Of a DNA stretch of 64,000 bases, positions 33,436 to 45,346 are shown piece after piece (positions within the stretch are counted from its first letter, which is position 1; each line of letters opens with the position of its first letter). Source of the stretch: an uncultured Bacteroidales bacterium (GTDB taxonomy: Bacteria > Bacteroidota > Bacteroidia > Bacteroidales > Bacteroidaceae); assembly GCA_902774335.1 (NCBI GenBank), contig CACYHW010000010.1, positions 32,173 through 96,172 on the forward strand, in the 5' to 3' direction. Made by a program: the position numbers and the translations under genes. The notes beneath the pieces are model-generated. The model ran no database searches, had not been told where the DNA came from, and saw only the letters and a program-made list of their open reading frames with translations.

Positions 33436-36057
33436 ATGGCACAGAACAAGTCCGAAGAGACTCCCATGATGAGGCAGTTCTACAGCCTCAAGGAGAAACA
33501 TCCAGATGCTGTACTGCTGTTCCGTTGCGGTGACTTTTACGAGACATACGCGCAGGATGCCGTCGAGGCCAGCCAGATCCTGGGCATCACCCTTACACGC
33601 CGTAACAACGGCAAGAACGGGGCTGCCGCACTGGAGATGGCCGGATTCCCGCATCACGCACTCGACGCATATCTTCCCAAACTGATACGTGCCGGCCGCA
33701 GGGTAGCCATCTGCGACCAGCTGGAGGATCCCAAACTGACCAAGACGCTTGTCAAGCGCGGCATCACCGAGCTTGTAACCCCGGGTGTGGCCATGAGTGA
33801 CAACGTTCTCCAGAACAAGGAGAACAACTTCCTTGCCGCAGTCCACTTTGGCAAGGGCGCATGGGGACTCTCCTTCCTGGATATCTCCACCGGTGAGTAT
33901 CTGATAGCCGAAGGTCCTGCCGACCATATCGACAAGCTGCTTGCCAACTTTGCACCCAAGGAGGTACTTATAGAACGCGGCCGACGCCAGCAGTTCGGTC
34001 TCTCCTTTGGAAACCGTTACTGCCTGCGTGAACTTGACGACTGGGTCTTCACCGAGGAGTTTGCACGTGAGCAGCTCAACCGCCACTTCAAGGTGCGTAA
34101 CCTGAAAGGATTCGGAGTAGACCATCTGCATAACGGCAAGGTGGCCGCCGGAGCCATACTGGAATATCTGGCAGAGACACTGCACAACAACATAAGCCAT
34201 ATCTCATCCATCCGCATGATTGATGAGGAGCGCTACGTCCGTCTGGACAAGTTCACGGTGCGCAACCTGGAACTGGTATCGGCCAACAGCGAGGACGGAA
34301 CCTCACTGCTTGACGTTATAGATCATACCTGCTCTCCCATGGGAGCCCGTCTGCTGCGCCGATGGATGCTCTTCCCGCTCAAGGATACTGCCGCCATCAA
34401 CCGCCGTCTGGATGTGGTGGACCACCTGTTCCGCTATCCCGATACGGGTCAGGATCTCACCGAGTCCCTGCAACGAATGGGTGATGTGGAAAGACTTATC
34501 TCAAAGGCTGCCGTGGGACGTATCAACCCGCGTGAGGTTCTGAGTCTGGGTCAGGCTCTGCGTCTTATGGAACCCATCAAGAATATCTGTTCCCAGGCCG
34601 ATAACCAGCAGCTGCAGGAGATAGGAAACGGTATAGACCTGTGTGCCGAACTCCGCGAGGAGATACTGCGCACCCTGCGTCCCGACACACCCATGCTGGT
34701 GAGCAAGGGAGGTGTAATTGCCCAAGGCGTCAATGACGAGCTTGACGAGCTGCGCAGCATAGCCTACAGCGGCAAGGACTACCTGATGCAGATCCAGCAG
34801 CGCGAGGCTGAGGAGACAGGAATCTCAAGCCTCAAGATAGCCTACAACAATGTGTTCGGCTACTACCTGGAGGTTCGCAACACCTTCAAGGACAAGGTGC
34901 CCGAGACATGGATCCGCAAACAGACCCTGGTCAATGCTGAGCGTTACATCACTCCCGAACTCAAGGAGTACGAAGAGAAGATACTTGGAGCCGAGGACAA
35001 GATACTGGCTCTTGAGACCCGTCTGTTCGGAGAACTGGCGCAGTCTATAATCAAGTATGTGCCGGCCATCCAGAACAACGCCATGCTGGTGAGCCGTCTG
35101 GACTGCCTGCTCTCATTCTCACAGGTGGCCCGTGAACGCAAGTATGTGCGCCCCGTGGTGGACGACAGCAACATAATCGATATTCACGAGGGACGTCATC
35201 CCGTCATCGAGACACAGATGGCTCCCGGCGACAGCTACATATCCAACAACGTATTCATTGACAGCGACAGCCAGCAGATACTTATCATAACCGGTCCCAA
35301 CATGGCCGGTAAGTCCGCACTGCTGCGTCAGACCGCCCTCATCACCCTGATGGCCCAGATGGGCTGTTACGTACCGGCCGAGAGCGCACGCATCGGCATG
35401 GTGGACAGGATATTCACGCGTGTGGGCGCCAGCGACAACATATCGGCCGGCGAATCCACATTCATGGTCGAGATGACCGAGGCTGCCAGCATCCTGAACA
35501 ACCTCACGCCGCGCAGTCTGGTGCTGTTCGACGAGCTGGGCCGCGGTACATCCACATACGACGGTATCTCCATTGCCTGGGCTATTGTGGAGTACATTCA
35601 CGAACACCCGCAGGCCCACGCACGCACCCTCTTTGCAACCCATTACCACGAGCTTAACGAGATGGCGCAGTCATTCTCCCGCATCCGCAACTACAACGTA
35701 TCGGTACGCGAGGTTGACGGCAAGGTGCTGTTCCTGCGCAAGCTGGTGCCGGGCGGCAGCGAGCACTCATTCGGTATCCATGTGGCCGAGATGGCCGGCA
35801 TGCCGCGCAGCATAGTAAAGCGCGCCGGAGCCATACTCAAGGAGATGGAGGAGAGCGGAAGCGGCAAGAGCATATCACGTCCCAGCGTCGAAACAGGACA
35901 GCACCGTGAAGGACTCCAGATGAGTTTCTTCCAGCTTGACGATCCTGTTCTCTGCCAGATACGTGACCAGCTCCTCTCAATCGACGTAAACAACCTTACT
36001 CCGATTGAGGCCCTGAACAAGCTCAACGATATCAAGAAAATCCTTAAAGGAAAATAA
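33436..36057 (+). CDS. mutS: DNA mismatch repair protein MutS
   Basis: An 873-residue mismatch-binding ATPase. The N-terminal mismatch-recognition motif [10 protein letters not shown] holds the Phe-x-Glu pattern of MutS1 that stacks on the mismatched base. The Walker A motif is GPNMAGKS (620-627), followed by [19 protein letters not shown] (Walker B) and ATHYHEL. The C-terminal dimerisation region ends the protein. The length is normal. The stop codon lies in a perfect 9-bp hairpin shared with the converging permease gene. Confidence 0.97.
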   Translation: MAQNKSEETPMMRQFYSLKEKHPDAVLLFRCGDFYETYAQDAVEASQILGITLTRRNNGKNGAAALEMAGFPHHALDAYLPKLIRAGRRVAICDQLEDPKLTKTLVKRGITELVTPGVAMSDNVLQNKENNFLAAVHFGKGAWGLSFLDISTGEYLIAEGPADHIDKLLANFAPKEVLIERGRRQQFGLSFGNRYCLRELDDWVFTEEFAREQLNRHFKVRNLKGFGVDHLHNGKVAAGAILEYLAETLHNNISHISSIRMIDEERYVRLDKFTVRNLELVSANSEDGTSLLDVIDHTCSPMGARLLRRWMLFPLKDTAAINRRLDVVDHLFRYPDTGQDLTESLQRMGDVERLISKAAVGRINPREVLSLGQALRLMEPIKNICSQADNQQLQEIGNGIDLCAELREEILRTLRPDTPMLVSKGGVIAQGVNDELDELRSIAYSGKDYLMQIQQREAEETGISSLKIAYNNVFGYYLEVRNTFKDKVPETWIRKQTLVNAERYITPELKEYEEKILGAEDKILALETRLFGELAQSIIKYVPAIQNNAMLVSRLDCLLSFSQVARERKYVRPVVDDSNIIDIHEGRHPVIETQMAPGDSYISNNVFIDSDSQQILIITGPNMAGKSALLRQTALITLMAQMGCYVPAESARIGMVDRIFTRVGASDNISAGESTFMVEMTEAASILNNLTPRSLVLFDELGRGTSTYDGISIAWAIVEYIHEHPQAHARTLFATHYHELNEMAQSFSRIRNYNVSVREVDGKVLFLRKLVPGGSEHSFGIHVAEMAGMPRSIVKRAGAILKEMEESGSGKSISRPSVETGQHREGLQMSFFQLDDPVLCQIRDQLLSIDVNNLTPIEALNKLNDIKKILKGK

Positions 36058-36078
36058 GAGCGATTTTACTCGCTCTTA
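36055..36078. terminator. Perfect 9-bp hairpin spanning two converging stop codons
   Basis: TAAGAGCGA (36055-36063) pairs exactly with TCGCTCTTA (36070-36078) over a six-base loop. It contains the mutS TAA and the stop and last codons of the opposing permease. No U-tract follows on either strand, so termination is possible but not certain. Confidence 0.5.
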
Positions 36079-38408
36079 ATTACATCGGCAGGGTTCTCAC
36101 ATGCAATCCTGCGAATCCGGCTTCCAATTGTCAGAACAACAAACAACACCATGAACACAATCACCGCCAGATAGATAAGGATGATGGGAACACACTTCTT
36201 ATCCGATGGAACATCAAACATAAAAAGTTTGATAAAAGGAATACTTATTACCGTCGAGACTAATGACGAAATAATGAAGAGTTTTATGTAGAGTCTTGTG
36301 AATATCATTGCTATCTGTCCGGTTCTTGCCCCGTTGATCTTACGCAACGCCATCTCCTTGCGGCGGTTGGAGGTATCGACTGTTATGGCCGAATAGATTC
36401 CAAGCATGGTGACAAGCAGAGCTATCACGGCAATCATCCAGACAATGAATCCCATGCTTTCCCAGATAGTGTTCCTGGTGCTGAGGTTATCGTAAAGTGA
36501 CCTGGTCAATTCCATAAAGATAGGATTGTCCTGATCCATTTCCGGGAAATGCATTTTGCCTAAGACAACCTTGGTATCCTCCTGTTTGCCGGGAAGACAG
36601 CGTACAATCACGGATGCGTTCTCCAACTGGTCAACAGAGTTGAAATATACGGCCGATGACAAGCTGGTACCGCTCTGAGCCAACAGGTTGTCTACCTGTC
36701 CCACCACCTTCAGTATGACGTTACTCATCAAACCGTTTCGGATATAGGCATCTTCAGGCAGATCAACTATAAAGTTATTGAACATTATCACATCTCCTAC
36801 CGACACGCCGTACTCCCGGGCAAAAAGGTCATCAATCATAATCTCATCCCATTTGGAAGGAAAACGGCCGTTACTGATTTCCACACCTATTACATCCAGG
36901 TAATCTCTTTCCAGAATCACGTACGGACATTCCTGCTCATCGGAACCGTTCATGAAGGACATCCTGCCTGATTCACAGAGGAAGGCACTCGGCATAACGG
37001 ATACATGGGTAATGAACGGAATGGTTTTGAGATATTTTTTTGCTTCCTGGATATGTGACTTGCCGTCCATTGTCACCATGTCACTGATGATGCAGCTCTT
37101 GTCCTCTCTGGAGAGCCACGGATAGGGATTATCGATATTGGATCTGGTCTTGTAACAGAGGGTTACCAAAAGCAGCAGCGACAGCTGGGCCACCGTGAGC
37201 TGTATGCCAAGCATGGTGTTGCGCACACCGTGACGCATAGTCGTAACACGGTTCATCTGCATACGTCTGATCCTGTTTACGGCGATCCACGCCATCAGGA
37301 ATCCTCCGGCCATAAGCAGTATTGAATACTGGGCAGTATGTCTGAGCATGGTTCCCGTATCTATTGAGAGTTTTACCACTCCGTCCAGGAAACCGAAGCT
37401 TTCCTTATATGTGATCAAAGGTGTCACATAGATGGTAATGAGCATGCTCAGCAGAGCGGTAATGAACGTTGTAACCACTATCTGGACGCTTACCATCATC
37501 CATATGTCAAACGTACGGGCTCCGTGAATCCTGCGGAGCAGGTAGCCCTTGCTGCCGGTAAGAATGCTGTTCAGAAGCAGGTGGAAGTAGCTGAAAAGCG
37601 ACACCACGAGAATCATCAATCCGGGCAGCGACAGCAACAGCATGAGCAAACCCTGTTTGAAAATAGAATCCGGTTGTACTATCACCGGAGGTAGAGTAAC
37701 GGCATCCACAAAATGACTGTTGTTTTTGGGCAGACCCGATACAAAAAGGTCGGGGTCAACACCGTCATGCAGTCTGGCCAGAGCCTTTGTAACGTCCGGC
37801 ATCTTGGGATCCCTGCTTACCAGCCAACCGGCATTGGGAGCCAACTCAGTAATGGAATTGGCATATGGAAGATCCTCCAGCACGGCCCGGACGGTGTAGT
37901 CGGTCTCGTACAATCCTATCTTTATCACGTGACCCAGGGCGTCCTGTGCCGACCCCCAATGTTTCTTGGCAAACCATTTGGAAACAGCCAGAGAGTTCTC
38001 ACCTTCACATACATCCTTCCAGCTTCCGGCCAAGACCTTGAGCCTGAGGACATCGGCCATACTTGTATCCGTATGGACAAAGTAGTCTATCTGACCACCT
38101 GTAACGCTCTTGTCACTGGCCGGCCACCACTGTAAGCTCTCATTGTAAATACGGCATACGGACCGGACTTCGGGTCTCTCTTTTGCAAACCTTTCCAGGT
38201 CATTTCTGTTTACCTGGTACTCATTTTTTCCGGAAAGATAGACAACCTGACTGTCCATCCAATTGTCCACACTGAACAGGAACCTTGAGAAATAGAGGTT
38301 CAGACTGAAGCAAAACAAGGCTATGGCAAGGCAGATGACAGAAATGATATTCTGCATCCTGTACCTTCCGATGCTACGGAACGCCATTTTGAGATAATGT
38401 AAAATCAT
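36066..38408 (-). CDS. ABC transporter permease, FtsX/MacB-like, without adjacent ATPase
   Basis: About 780 residues. An N-terminal helix (IISVICLAIALFCFSLNLYF) is followed by a periplasmic MacB-type core, a three-helix FtsX block near residues 270-390, a further helix, a second periplasmic core and a C-terminal FtsX block (MGFIVWMIAVIALLVTMLGIYSA onward) with the RKEMALRKINGA coupling motif. Such proteins form export or signalling complexes with an ABC ATPase, which is absent here. The start ATG 38408 (MILHYLKMAFRS) is the family-typical N-terminus; an in-frame ATG at 38444 adds 12 unlikely residues. The substrate is unknown. Confidence 0.88.
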   Translation of the reverse strand: MILHYLKMAFRSIGRYRMQNIISVICLAIALFCFSLNLYFSRFLFSVDNWMDSQVVYLSGKNEYQVNRNDLERFAKERPEVRSVCRIYNESLQWWPASDKSVTGGQIDYFVHTDTSMADVLRLKVLAGSWKDVCEGENSLAVSKWFAKKHWGSAQDALGHVIKIGLYETDYTVRAVLEDLPYANSITELAPNAGWLVSRDPKMPDVTKALARLHDGVDPDLFVSGLPKNNSHFVDAVTLPPVIVQPDSIFKQGLLMLLLSLPGLMILVVSLFSYFHLLLNSILTGSKGYLLRRIHGARTFDIWMMVSVQIVVTTFITALLSMLITIYVTPLITYKESFGFLDGVVKLSIDTGTMLRHTAQYSILLMAGGFLMAWIAVNRIRRMQMNRVTTMRHGVRNTMLGIQLTVAQLSLLLLVTLCYKTRSNIDNPYPWLSREDKSCIISDMVTMDGKSHIQEAKKYLKTIPFITHVSVMPSAFLCESGRMSFMNGSDEQECPYVILERDYLDVIGVEISNGRFPSKWDEIMIDDLFAREYGVSVGDVIMFNNFIVDLPEDAYIRNGLMSNVILKVVGQVDNLLAQSGTSLSSAVYFNSVDQLENASVIVRCLPGKQEDTKVVLGKMHFPEMDQDNPIFMELTRSLYDNLSTRNTIWESMGFIVWMIAVIALLVTMLGIYSAITVDTSNRRKEMALRKINGARTGQIAMIFTRLYIKLFIISSLVSTVISIPFIKLFMFDVPSDKKCVPIILIYLAVIVFMVLFVVLTIGSRIRRIACENPADVIKSE

Positions 38409-38578
38409 AATGTTTCTGATGGTTGAGGACCCAAATTTACCCATCTGCCCAACCTATATCCAAACAAATCAGGACCAAAATGGTTTTTTACGCCAAAATT
38501 GTCCAATTATTTGACACTTTTATCCGTCGGCAAGAAAAACACATGGGGTTACAAAACACGTTTTTGCCTGAAATTGTG

Positions 38579-38586
38579 TAATTTCG
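38579..38586 (+). promoter_or_regulatory. Candidate -7 promoter box of leuS
   Basis: TAATTTCG resembles TAnnTTTG with one change and lies 29 bases before the leuS ATG. The 207-bp gap between the divergent permease and leuS genes shows no other clear box and no structured RNA. Confidence 0.4.
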
Positions 38587-38615
38587 CGGGTTGAAAAAGA
38601 ATTAGAAAAGCAATA

Positions 38616-41450
38616 ATGGAATACGATTTCAGAGCTATTGAGAAAAAGTGGCAGGAAAAGTGGGCCAAAGAGGGTACTTATAAGGTTGTTGAGAACCCTG
38701 CAAAGCCCAAGTTTTACGTACTTAACATGTTCCCCTACCCGTCAGGCGCAGGCCTGCACGTGGGTCATCCGCTGGGATACATAGCATCCGATATCTACGC
38801 ACGCTACAAGCGTCAGTGCGGCTTCAACGTACTGAACCCCATGGGTTACGATGCATACGGCCTGCCCGCCGAGCAGTATGCCATTCAGACCGGACAGCAT
38901 CCGGCCATTACAACCGAAAAGAATATCAACCGCTACCGCGAGCAGCTGGACAAGATAGGATTCTCTTTCGACTGGGACCGCGAGGTTCGCACCTGCGAGC
39001 CCGGCTACTACCACTGGACTCAGTGGGCCTTCCAGAAGATGTTCAACTCATTCTACTGCAACAAGTGCCAGAGCGCACAGCCCATAGAAAAACTCATTGA
39101 GCGCTTTGAGCAGAAGGGTACCGAGGGTCTGGACGTAGCCCAGAGCGAGGAGCTCAACTTCACTGCAGCCGAGTGGAAGGCCATGGACGACAAACAGAAG
39201 TCCGATGTCCTGATGAACTACCGCATAGCCTACCTTGGCGAGACCATGGTAAACTGGTGCGCCGGACTGGGCACAGTACTTGCCAACGACGAGGTCGTAG
39301 AGGGCGTATCGGTACGCGGCGGTTTCCCCGTAGAGCAGAAGAAGATGCGTCAGTGGTGCCTCCGTGTATCAGCCTACGCACAGCGCCTGCTTGACGGCCT
39401 GGACACCATAGACTGGTCCGATTCCATCAAGGAGACCCAGCGCAACTGGATTGGCCGCTCCGAGGGTACCGAGATGCAGTTCCACGTTAAGGACAGCGAC
39501 ATAGAATTCACCATATTCACCACCCGCGCCGATACTATTTTCGGTGTAACATTCATGGTTCTTGCTCCTGAGAGCGAGCTGGTGGCACAGCTCACCACAC
39601 CCGCACAGAAGAAGGAGGTGGATGCCTACGTTGCAGCCGTTAAGAAGCGCACCGAGCGCGAGCGTATCGCGGACCGCCGTGTTACCGGCGTATTCAGCGG
39701 CTCATACGCAATCAACCCCCTGACCGGCGAGGATGTACCCGTATGGATCAGTGATTACGTACTGGCCGGCTACGGTACAGGCGCCATCATGGCCGTTCCT
39801 GCTCACGACAGCCGTGACTACGCATTCGCCAAGCACTTCGGCCTTGAGATCCGTCCGCTCATCGAGGGCTGCGACGTATCCGAGGAGAGCTTCGACGCCA
39901 AGGAGGGTACAATGATGAACTCACCCCGTCCCGACCAGATCCGCGAGGGTGGTCTCAACCTGAACGGTCTGTCAGTCAAGGAGGCTATCGCAGCCACCAA
40001 GAAATATGTACAGGAGAACAAGCTGGGTAAGGTAAAGGTCAACTACCGTCTGCGTGACGCAATATTCAGCCGTCAGCGTTACTGGGGTGAGCCGTTCCCC
40101 GTTTACTACAAGAACGGAATACCCACAATGGTACCTGAGCAGTGCCTGCCGCTGGAGCTCCCTGAGATCAGTGAGTACAAGCCCACCGAGACCGGTGAAC
40201 CCCCTCTGGGTCACGCCAAGGTATGGGCCTTTGACGAGGTTAACAACAAGGTGGTTGACAAGTCACTCATCGACAACAAGACCGTATTCCCGCTGGAACT
40301 CAACACCATGCCCGGATTTGCAGGCTCATCGGCCTACTACCTGCGTTACATGGATCCCCATAATGGCAAGGCTCTGGTAAGCAAGGAGGCCGATAACTAC
40401 TGGAAGTGCGTTGACCTCTATCTGGGAGGCTCGGAGCACGCTACCGGTCACCTGATCTACTCACGTTTCTGGAACAAGTTCCTCAAGGACCTGGGCGTAA
40501 GCGAGGTTGAGGAGCCGTTCAGCAAGCTTATAAACCAGGGTATGATACAGGGCCGCAGTAACTTTGTATATCGTATTAAAGACACTAACAAGTTCGTATC
40601 ACTGGGCCTTAAGGATCAGTATGACACCACTCCTATCCACGTTGATGTAAATATAGTAAGTGCCGATGTACTGGACGTTGAGGCATTCAAGGCATGGCGC
40701 CCCGAGTACAACAACGCCGAGTTCATCCTGGAGAACGGCAAGTACATCTGCGGATGGGCCGTTGAGAAGATGAGTAAGTCAATGTTCAACGTGGTCAATC
40801 CCGATGACATCATTGAGAAATACGGTGCCGACACACTGCGTATGTACGAGATGTTCCTTGGACCGCTCGAGCAGTCAAAGCCCTGGGATACCAACGGTAT
40901 TGACGGCTGCCACCGCTTTATCCGCAAGATGTGGGCTCTCTACTTTGACCGCAACGGACAGCTGGCAGTAAGCGACGAGGCCTCCACCAAGGATGAGCTC
41001 AAGTCAATCCACAAGCTTATAAAGAAGGTTACCGAAGATATCGAGAACTTCTCGTTCAACACTTCGGTTTCCGCATTCATGATATGCGTTAACGAGCTGT
41101 CAGGACTCAAGTGCAACAAGCGCTCAGTACTGGCCGACCTGGCAAAGGTTATCGCTCCCTTTGCACCTCACACAGCCGAGGAACTCTGGTCATCACTTGG
41201 TAACACAGGTTCCGTATGTGATGCCCAGTGGCCCAAGTTCAACGAGGAGTACCTCAAGGAGGACAGTATAACCTACTCCATCTCATTCAACGGTAAGACC
41301 CGCTTTACAATGGACTTTGCCGCCGATGCCACACAGCAGGAGATTCAGGAGGCTGTTCTGGCCAACGAGAAGGCTCAGAGCTATATTGAGGGCAAGCCTA
41401 TCCGTAAGGTGATTGTGGTTCCGCGTAAGATCGTGAACATCGTACTCTGA
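38616..41450 (+). CDS. leuS: Leucyl-tRNA synthetase
   Basis: A 944-residue class Ia synthetase charging tRNA-Leu. The HIGH motif reads HVGH (48-51) in [15 protein letters not shown], the connective peptide editing domain spans about residues 230-430, and KMSKS is intact (718-722). The anticodon-binding domain ends the protein. The length is a little above the usual 860 to 880, which is common in this phylum. It is five bases from rdgB, so leuS, rdgB and the PorZ-like gene form an operon. Confidence 0.98.
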   Translation: MEYDFRAIEKKWQEKWAKEGTYKVVENPAKPKFYVLNMFPYPSGAGLHVGHPLGYIASDIYARYKRQCGFNVLNPMGYDAYGLPAEQYAIQTGQHPAITTEKNINRYREQLDKIGFSFDWDREVRTCEPGYYHWTQWAFQKMFNSFYCNKCQSAQPIEKLIERFEQKGTEGLDVAQSEELNFTAAEWKAMDDKQKSDVLMNYRIAYLGETMVNWCAGLGTVLANDEVVEGVSVRGGFPVEQKKMRQWCLRVSAYAQRLLDGLDTIDWSDSIKETQRNWIGRSEGTEMQFHVKDSDIEFTIFTTRADTIFGVTFMVLAPESELVAQLTTPAQKKEVDAYVAAVKKRTERERIADRRVTGVFSGSYAINPLTGEDVPVWISDYVLAGYGTGAIMAVPAHDSRDYAFAKHFGLEIRPLIEGCDVSEESFDAKEGTMMNSPRPDQIREGGLNLNGLSVKEAIAATKKYVQENKLGKVKVNYRLRDAIFSRQRYWGEPFPVYYKNGIPTMVPEQCLPLELPEISEYKPTETGEPPLGHAKVWAFDEVNNKVVDKSLIDNKTVFPLELNTMPGFAGSSAYYLRYMDPHNGKALVSKEADNYWKCVDLYLGGSEHATGHLIYSRFWNKFLKDLGVSEVEEPFSKLINQGMIQGRSNFVYRIKDTNKFVSLGLKDQYDTTPIHVDVNIVSADVLDVEAFKAWRPEYNNAEFILENGKYICGWAVEKMSKSMFNVVNPDDIIEKYGADTLRMYEMFLGPLEQSKPWDTNGIDGCHRFIRKMWALYFDRNGQLAVSDEASTKDELKSIHKLIKKVTEDIENFSFNTSVSAFMICVNELSGLKCNKRSVLADLAKVIAPFAPHTAEELWSSLGNTGSVCDAQWPKFNEEYLKEDSITYSISFNGKTRFTMDFAADATQQEIQEAVLANEKAQSYIEGKPIRKVIVVPRKIVNIVL

Positions 41451-41455
41451 TAATA

Positions 41456-42031
41456 ATGGAGCTGGTTTTTGCCACAAACAACGCACATAAGCTGGATGAG
41501 GTACGCCAGATTCTGGGTGACGGTTTCAAGGTACTGTCTCTGAATGACATAAACTGTCATGATGATATCCCTGAGACAGGCGACACCTTCCAGGACAACG
41601 CCCTCCAGAAGGCCCGTTACGTCAAGGAGCATTACGGTTATGACTGTTTTGCCGATGACACTGGACTGGAGGTCAAAGCCCTTAACGGAGCCCCCGGAGT
41701 GCACTCAGCACGCTACGCAGGCGACCATGACTCGGAGGCCAATATGACCAAGCTGCTCGGTGAACTTGAAAAAAAATCGGACCGCAGCGCACAATTCCGC
41801 ACTGTTGTTGCGTTAATACTTAACGGACAGGAAGTTCTGTTTGAGGGAATCGTTACGGGAAAGATAGCGACGGAGCGTCATTACGGTGACGGAGGATTCG
41901 GTTACGATCCCATATTCATACCCGACGGTTATACCGAAACATTCTCTCAGATGAGTGCCCAGGGCAAGAACCAGATAAGCCACAGGGGACGCGCCGTAAG
42001 AAAACTGGCAGATTATCTGAAACAATTATGA
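41456..42031 (+). CDS. rdgB: Non-canonical purine NTP pyrophosphatase (RdgB/HAM1)
   Basis: A 191-residue housecleaning enzyme that hydrolyses ITP, dITP and XTP to the monophosphate so they are not built into nucleic acids. Motifs are [12 protein letters not shown] at the N-terminus, [24 protein letters not shown] in the middle (residues 66-89) and [13 protein letters not shown] near the C-terminus, ending in SHRGRA. It starts five bases after leuS and overlaps the next gene by four bases. Confidence 0.96.
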   Translation: MELVFATNNAHKLDEVRQILGDGFKVLSLNDINCHDDIPETGDTFQDNALQKARYVKEHYGYDCFADDTGLEVKALNGAPGVHSARYAGDHDSEANMTKLLGELEKKSDRSAQFRTVVALILNGQEVLFEGIVTGKIATERHYGDGGFGYDPIFIPDGYTETFSQMSAQGKNQISHRGRAVRKLADYLKQL

Positions 42032-44355
42032 TAAAGAAACTGACAAGAGGAGCCATTATCGCAATCGCTGCGGTAATGCTCCTTTTGCCTTTTAATAAGG
42101 CCCAGGCAGGAATACCCGTAGGAACTTGGAGGGCACATCCTGCATACAATGACGCAACTTATTCAATATATGCATTCGGCAGGGTATATGTACTCAGTGA
42201 CGGTGCAATATACTACTATGACCAGGCCGACAATGCCCTCTACACGATCGACAAGACCGGAGGACTGGGTGACACCGATATCGCAGCAATAGCCTATTGC
42301 AGTTCACAGAAGGCAATAGTTCTGATCTACTCCAACGGTAACATTGACCTCCTGTACGAGGACGATACAATATACAATTTCACAGATATCAAGAACTACT
42401 CATCTGGTCAGATATCGGTCAACGAAGTCAAGGTGTACGGTGACATTGCTTATATCTCCGCAAGCATCGGTCTTGTGGAGTTCGATGTAAAGAACCGTCT
42501 TATAAAGAACCTCTACAAGTTTGATTCGGACGTAAACACATCGGTCATACTGGGTGACTCGCTCATATGCACTACCGGCTCCGCCATCTATATCGGACTT
42601 CTGGGCAATAACCTTCTGGATTCATCAAACTGGAAGCTTTTCCGTAATATAACATTCAGGACACTCTTTGAGTTTGACGGTCAGTTGAGCGGTTATTCAT
42701 TCGACAAAAAGGTATACACCATTAACCGTTCCAATGCATCCATTACCAAGGTGATGGATGGTGTTACAGGAGTATCGTTCCTTTCGGACAACCGTCTGGC
42801 ACTTATCCAGGATACGGTCGTTACGGTATACACTGACTACGCAACCTCAAGCAAATACATATTTGACGGTCATGTGAACCATGTTACATACCATAACAGT
42901 GATGTATGGGTGAGCCATGGTGTATCGGGATTGTGCCTATATAATATAAGTTCCGAAGGCAATCCGGTTCTCAGAATATCAGGTATCAAACCCAACAGTC
43001 CCAGACGCAACTGGTTCCATTCAGTATCATGGCCTCAGTCCGGCAGACTGCTTGCTGTGGGAGGTTGTCATAACTATCAGGGAATGACATATGCCGGAAC
43101 GGTAATGACATATGAGAATGACCGATGGAGCTATCTGCAGGATAATGTAAGTGAACTGACAGGACTCAAATATGAGAACCTTACCGAGGCCGTTCAGGAT
43201 CCTGATGATAATAGTCACTTCTTTGTAGGATCAACAGGACAGGGTCTATATGAATTCAAAAACGGACTGTTTGCCAAGCTGCATACCTGGAACAACAGCG
43301 GTCTGTCAAGCATTCTCAATGACACTGAATTCAACAGGAACAACTATGTACGTGTAAGTGCACTGCAGTATGACCGTGAAGGTAACCTGTGGATGGCAAA
43401 TAACGAGACAGATACCATAATAAAAGTAATGCAGCCTGACGGCAGCTGGTTCGGTCTCTATTATAACGAACTCAAAGGACTTCCTACCTTCAAGCAGATA
43501 ATGTTTGACAAGAATAACCGTATATGGATCAACTCATCCAGATATATTCCCGGACTGGCATGCATTGACCTGAACGGTACACTCAAGAACAACAGTGATG
43601 ACAAAATAAGGTTCTCAGGTCCAAAATTCAAGAACCAGGATGATAATATTGAGGAGATTGATGATATATACCGTTATGATTTTGATCAGGACGGTTCAAT
43701 CTGGCTTGCTACCAATAAGGGTATATTTGTTCTAAGGGATCCTGATAACTTCATAAACAATCCAAATCCTGTTTTTGAAAGGATCAAGATATCCAGAAAC
43801 GACGGATCAGGACTGGCTGACTATCTGTTCAGCGGAGTTGTGACCACGTACATATTCATTGACCAGGGAAACCGTAAATGGATAGGTACCCTTGATGACG
43901 GTGTATTCCTGATGAGTGAAGACGGAACAGAGACTCTGGAGCATTTTACAACAAGCAATTCACCGCTTCCTTCGAACAATATACTGACCATTACAGATGA
44001 TGGCCGTAACGGCTCTGTTTTCTTTGGTACAAGCCTTGGAATGATGGAGTATGGAGGTCAGGCCAGAGACCCTGAAAAAAGCCTCTCAGAGTCAAATATA
44101 CTGGTTTACCCGAATCCTGTAAAACCTCACTTTGACGGATATGTTACAATAACCGGCCTTACCGAACGCAGTACAATCAGAATAATGTCAAATTCAGGCA
44201 GACTTATTCATCAGGCTACATCGAACGGAGGTTCATACAGCTGGAACCTTACTGATATGAACGGCAATCAGGTTCCTTCGGGTGTCTATCATGCCATTAT
44301 CACCAATCTTGAAAACAACAAAAGTGAGAGTACATCGATCACTGTAATCAGATGA
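42028..44355 (+). CDS. porZ: PorZ-like beta-propeller protein of the type IX secretion system
   Basis: A 775-residue secreted protein. A signal peptide ends near AQAG, then [37 protein letters not shown] and [13 protein letters not shown] follow the PorZ pattern closely. Two-component-regulator-type propeller repeats ([37 protein letters not shown]) fill the middle. The C-terminus from ILVYPNPV is a type A sorting domain of about 85 residues. PorZ is a surface component of the type IX secretion attachment complex. Other por genes are not in this window, so the call rests on sequence alone. Codon use is more A/T-rich than in leuS. Confidence 0.82.
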   Translation: MIKKLTRGAIIAIAAVMLLLPFNKAQAGIPVGTWRAHPAYNDATYSIYAFGRVYVLSDGAIYYYDQADNALYTIDKTGGLGDTDIAAIAYCSSQKAIVLIYSNGNIDLLYEDDTIYNFTDIKNYSSGQISVNEVKVYGDIAYISASIGLVEFDVKNRLIKNLYKFDSDVNTSVILGDSLICTTGSAIYIGLLGNNLLDSSNWKLFRNITFRTLFEFDGQLSGYSFDKKVYTINRSNASITKVMDGVTGVSFLSDNRLALIQDTVVTVYTDYATSSKYIFDGHVNHVTYHNSDVWVSHGVSGLCLYNISSEGNPVLRISGIKPNSPRRNWFHSVSWPQSGRLLAVGGCHNYQGMTYAGTVMTYENDRWSYLQDNVSELTGLKYENLTEAVQDPDDNSHFFVGSTGQGLYEFKNGLFAKLHTWNNSGLSSILNDTEFNRNNYVRVSALQYDREGNLWMANNETDTIIKVMQPDGSWFGLYYNELKGLPTFKQIMFDKNNRIWINSSRYIPGLACIDLNGTLKNNSDDKIRFSGPKFKNQDDNIEEIDDIYRYDFDQDGSIWLATNKGIFVLRDPDNFINNPNPVFERIKISRNDGSGLADYLFSGVVTTYIFIDQGNRKWIGTLDDGVFLMSEDGTETLEHFTTSNSPLPSNNILTITDDGRNGSVFFGTSLGMMEYGGQARDPEKSLSESNILVYPNPVKPHFDGYVTITGLTERSTIRIMSNSGRLIHQATSNGGSYSWNLTDMNGNQVPSGVYHAIITNLENNKSESTSITVIR

Positions 44356-44800
44356 CATAATCATATATGTATGTTATCTTTTATTTTTAATTGATTTGAT
44401 GTATTTATTAGGGTGTTGAAACTGTTGATATCTTTCAGCATCCTTGAACCGTGTTTTTTAATCAACCGTACCATGTTTTTTATCACAGTAATATTCACAG
44501 GTCAAACTGTTGTGTTTCAGTACGTAATAAAGTAATCAACATGCGGTTTATATATTGCTTTCGATATTGTTGCAAACATTATGCAAAGTGAAAATGTTTA
44601 TTCCCTGTTGGTAAAAAATCAAATAAAAATCTGTTCTCAACAGCTGTTTTTCAAATATTATTCCATAGCGGAACCAAAAATTAAAAAGCAACTTTTAAGT
44701 TCACTTTTTATCTTATTTTTTTGAACACTTATTTACACCGTTTTCAACAGCATTAGTCACATAAATCAACTAATTTTACACCGCAATAATTAAAGATGGT
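44356..44800. other. AT-rich 445-bp intergenic region with hairpin, direct repeat and DnaA-box-like sites
   Basis: No convincing gene is present. GGGTGTTGAAA (44411-44421) pairs with TTTCAGCATCC (44433-44443) with two G-U pairs, which favours a plus-strand RNA hairpin. An imperfect 16 to 17-base direct repeat follows (44448-44464 and 44470-44485, ACCRTGTTTTTT core). One-mismatch matches to TTATNCACA occur at 44491-44499, 44579-44587 and 44729-44737. A weak -7 box for the next gene is at the right end. The region may be a long regulatory gap or a replication-related site; neither is proven. Confidence 0.5.
44771..44778 (+). promoter_or_regulatory. Weak -7 promoter box of the SPOUT methyltransferase gene
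   Basis: TAATTTTA deviates from TAnnTTTG in the last base and lies 22 bases before the ATG at 44801. Confidence 0.4.
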
Positions 44801-45343
44801 ATGAGAAAACTTGCCGTAACAGAACTTGGAAGAATTGATGTTGAGCAGTTCAAAAGCAGCCGTAAACTGCCTCTTACCATTATATTGGACGATGTACGCA
44901 GCCTCTATAACGTAGGTTCTGTATTCCGTACGTCCGATGCGTTCAGGGTAGAGCGTATCATACTTTGCGGTATAACAGCCACTCCGCAGAACTCGTTGGT
45001 TGAGATTCACAAGACAGCATTGGGAGCCGAGGAGAGTGTTGAATGGTTATACTCCGATGACTGCGTGAGCGTTGTCAAGGAACTGAATGAAAAAGGTTAT
45101 GTAACCGTTGCCGTTGAGCAGGTTGAAGGTAGTGATAAACTTGACAGTTTCAGTGTTGAACCAGGACGCAGTTATGCACTTGTTTTGGGCAACGAGGTAA
45201 AGGGAGTTAACCAGAAGGTTGTTGATATCTGTCAAAAGTGCCTTGAGATACCGCAGTACGGCACCAAACATTCACTGAATGTGTCGGTAACCGCAGGACT
45301 CGTAATATGGGAGTTCTACAAGCAGCTTAAGGATCTGCTCTGA
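44801..45343 (+). CDS. TrmH/SpoU family RNA 2'-O-methyltransferase
   Basis: A 180-residue SPOUT-fold enzyme. Motif 1 is DVRSLYNVGSVFRTSDA, holding the catalytic arginine; motif 2 is ALVLGNEVKGV; motif 3 is IPQYGTKHSLNVSVTAG, forming the knotted SAM site. No substrate-binding L30-like N-terminal domain is present, so it is a minimal member like TrmL or TrmH. It should methylate a ribose 2'-OH in tRNA or rRNA; the site is not determinable. It converges on polA with a three-base gap. Confidence 0.92.
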   Translation: MRKLAVTELGRIDVEQFKSSRKLPLTIILDDVRSLYNVGSVFRTSDAFRVERIILCGITATPQNSLVEIHKTALGAEESVEWLYSDDCVSVVKELNEKGYVTVAVEQVEGSDKLDSFSVEPGRSYALVLGNEVKGVNQKVVDICQKCLEIPQYGTKHSLNVSVTAGLVIWEFYKQLKDLL

Positions 45344-45346
45344 AAA

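Noticed and set aside
44356-44800. tRNA or rRNA gene in the long AT-rich gap
   Set aside because: No cloverleaf, no CCA end and no conserved T-loop sequence were found.
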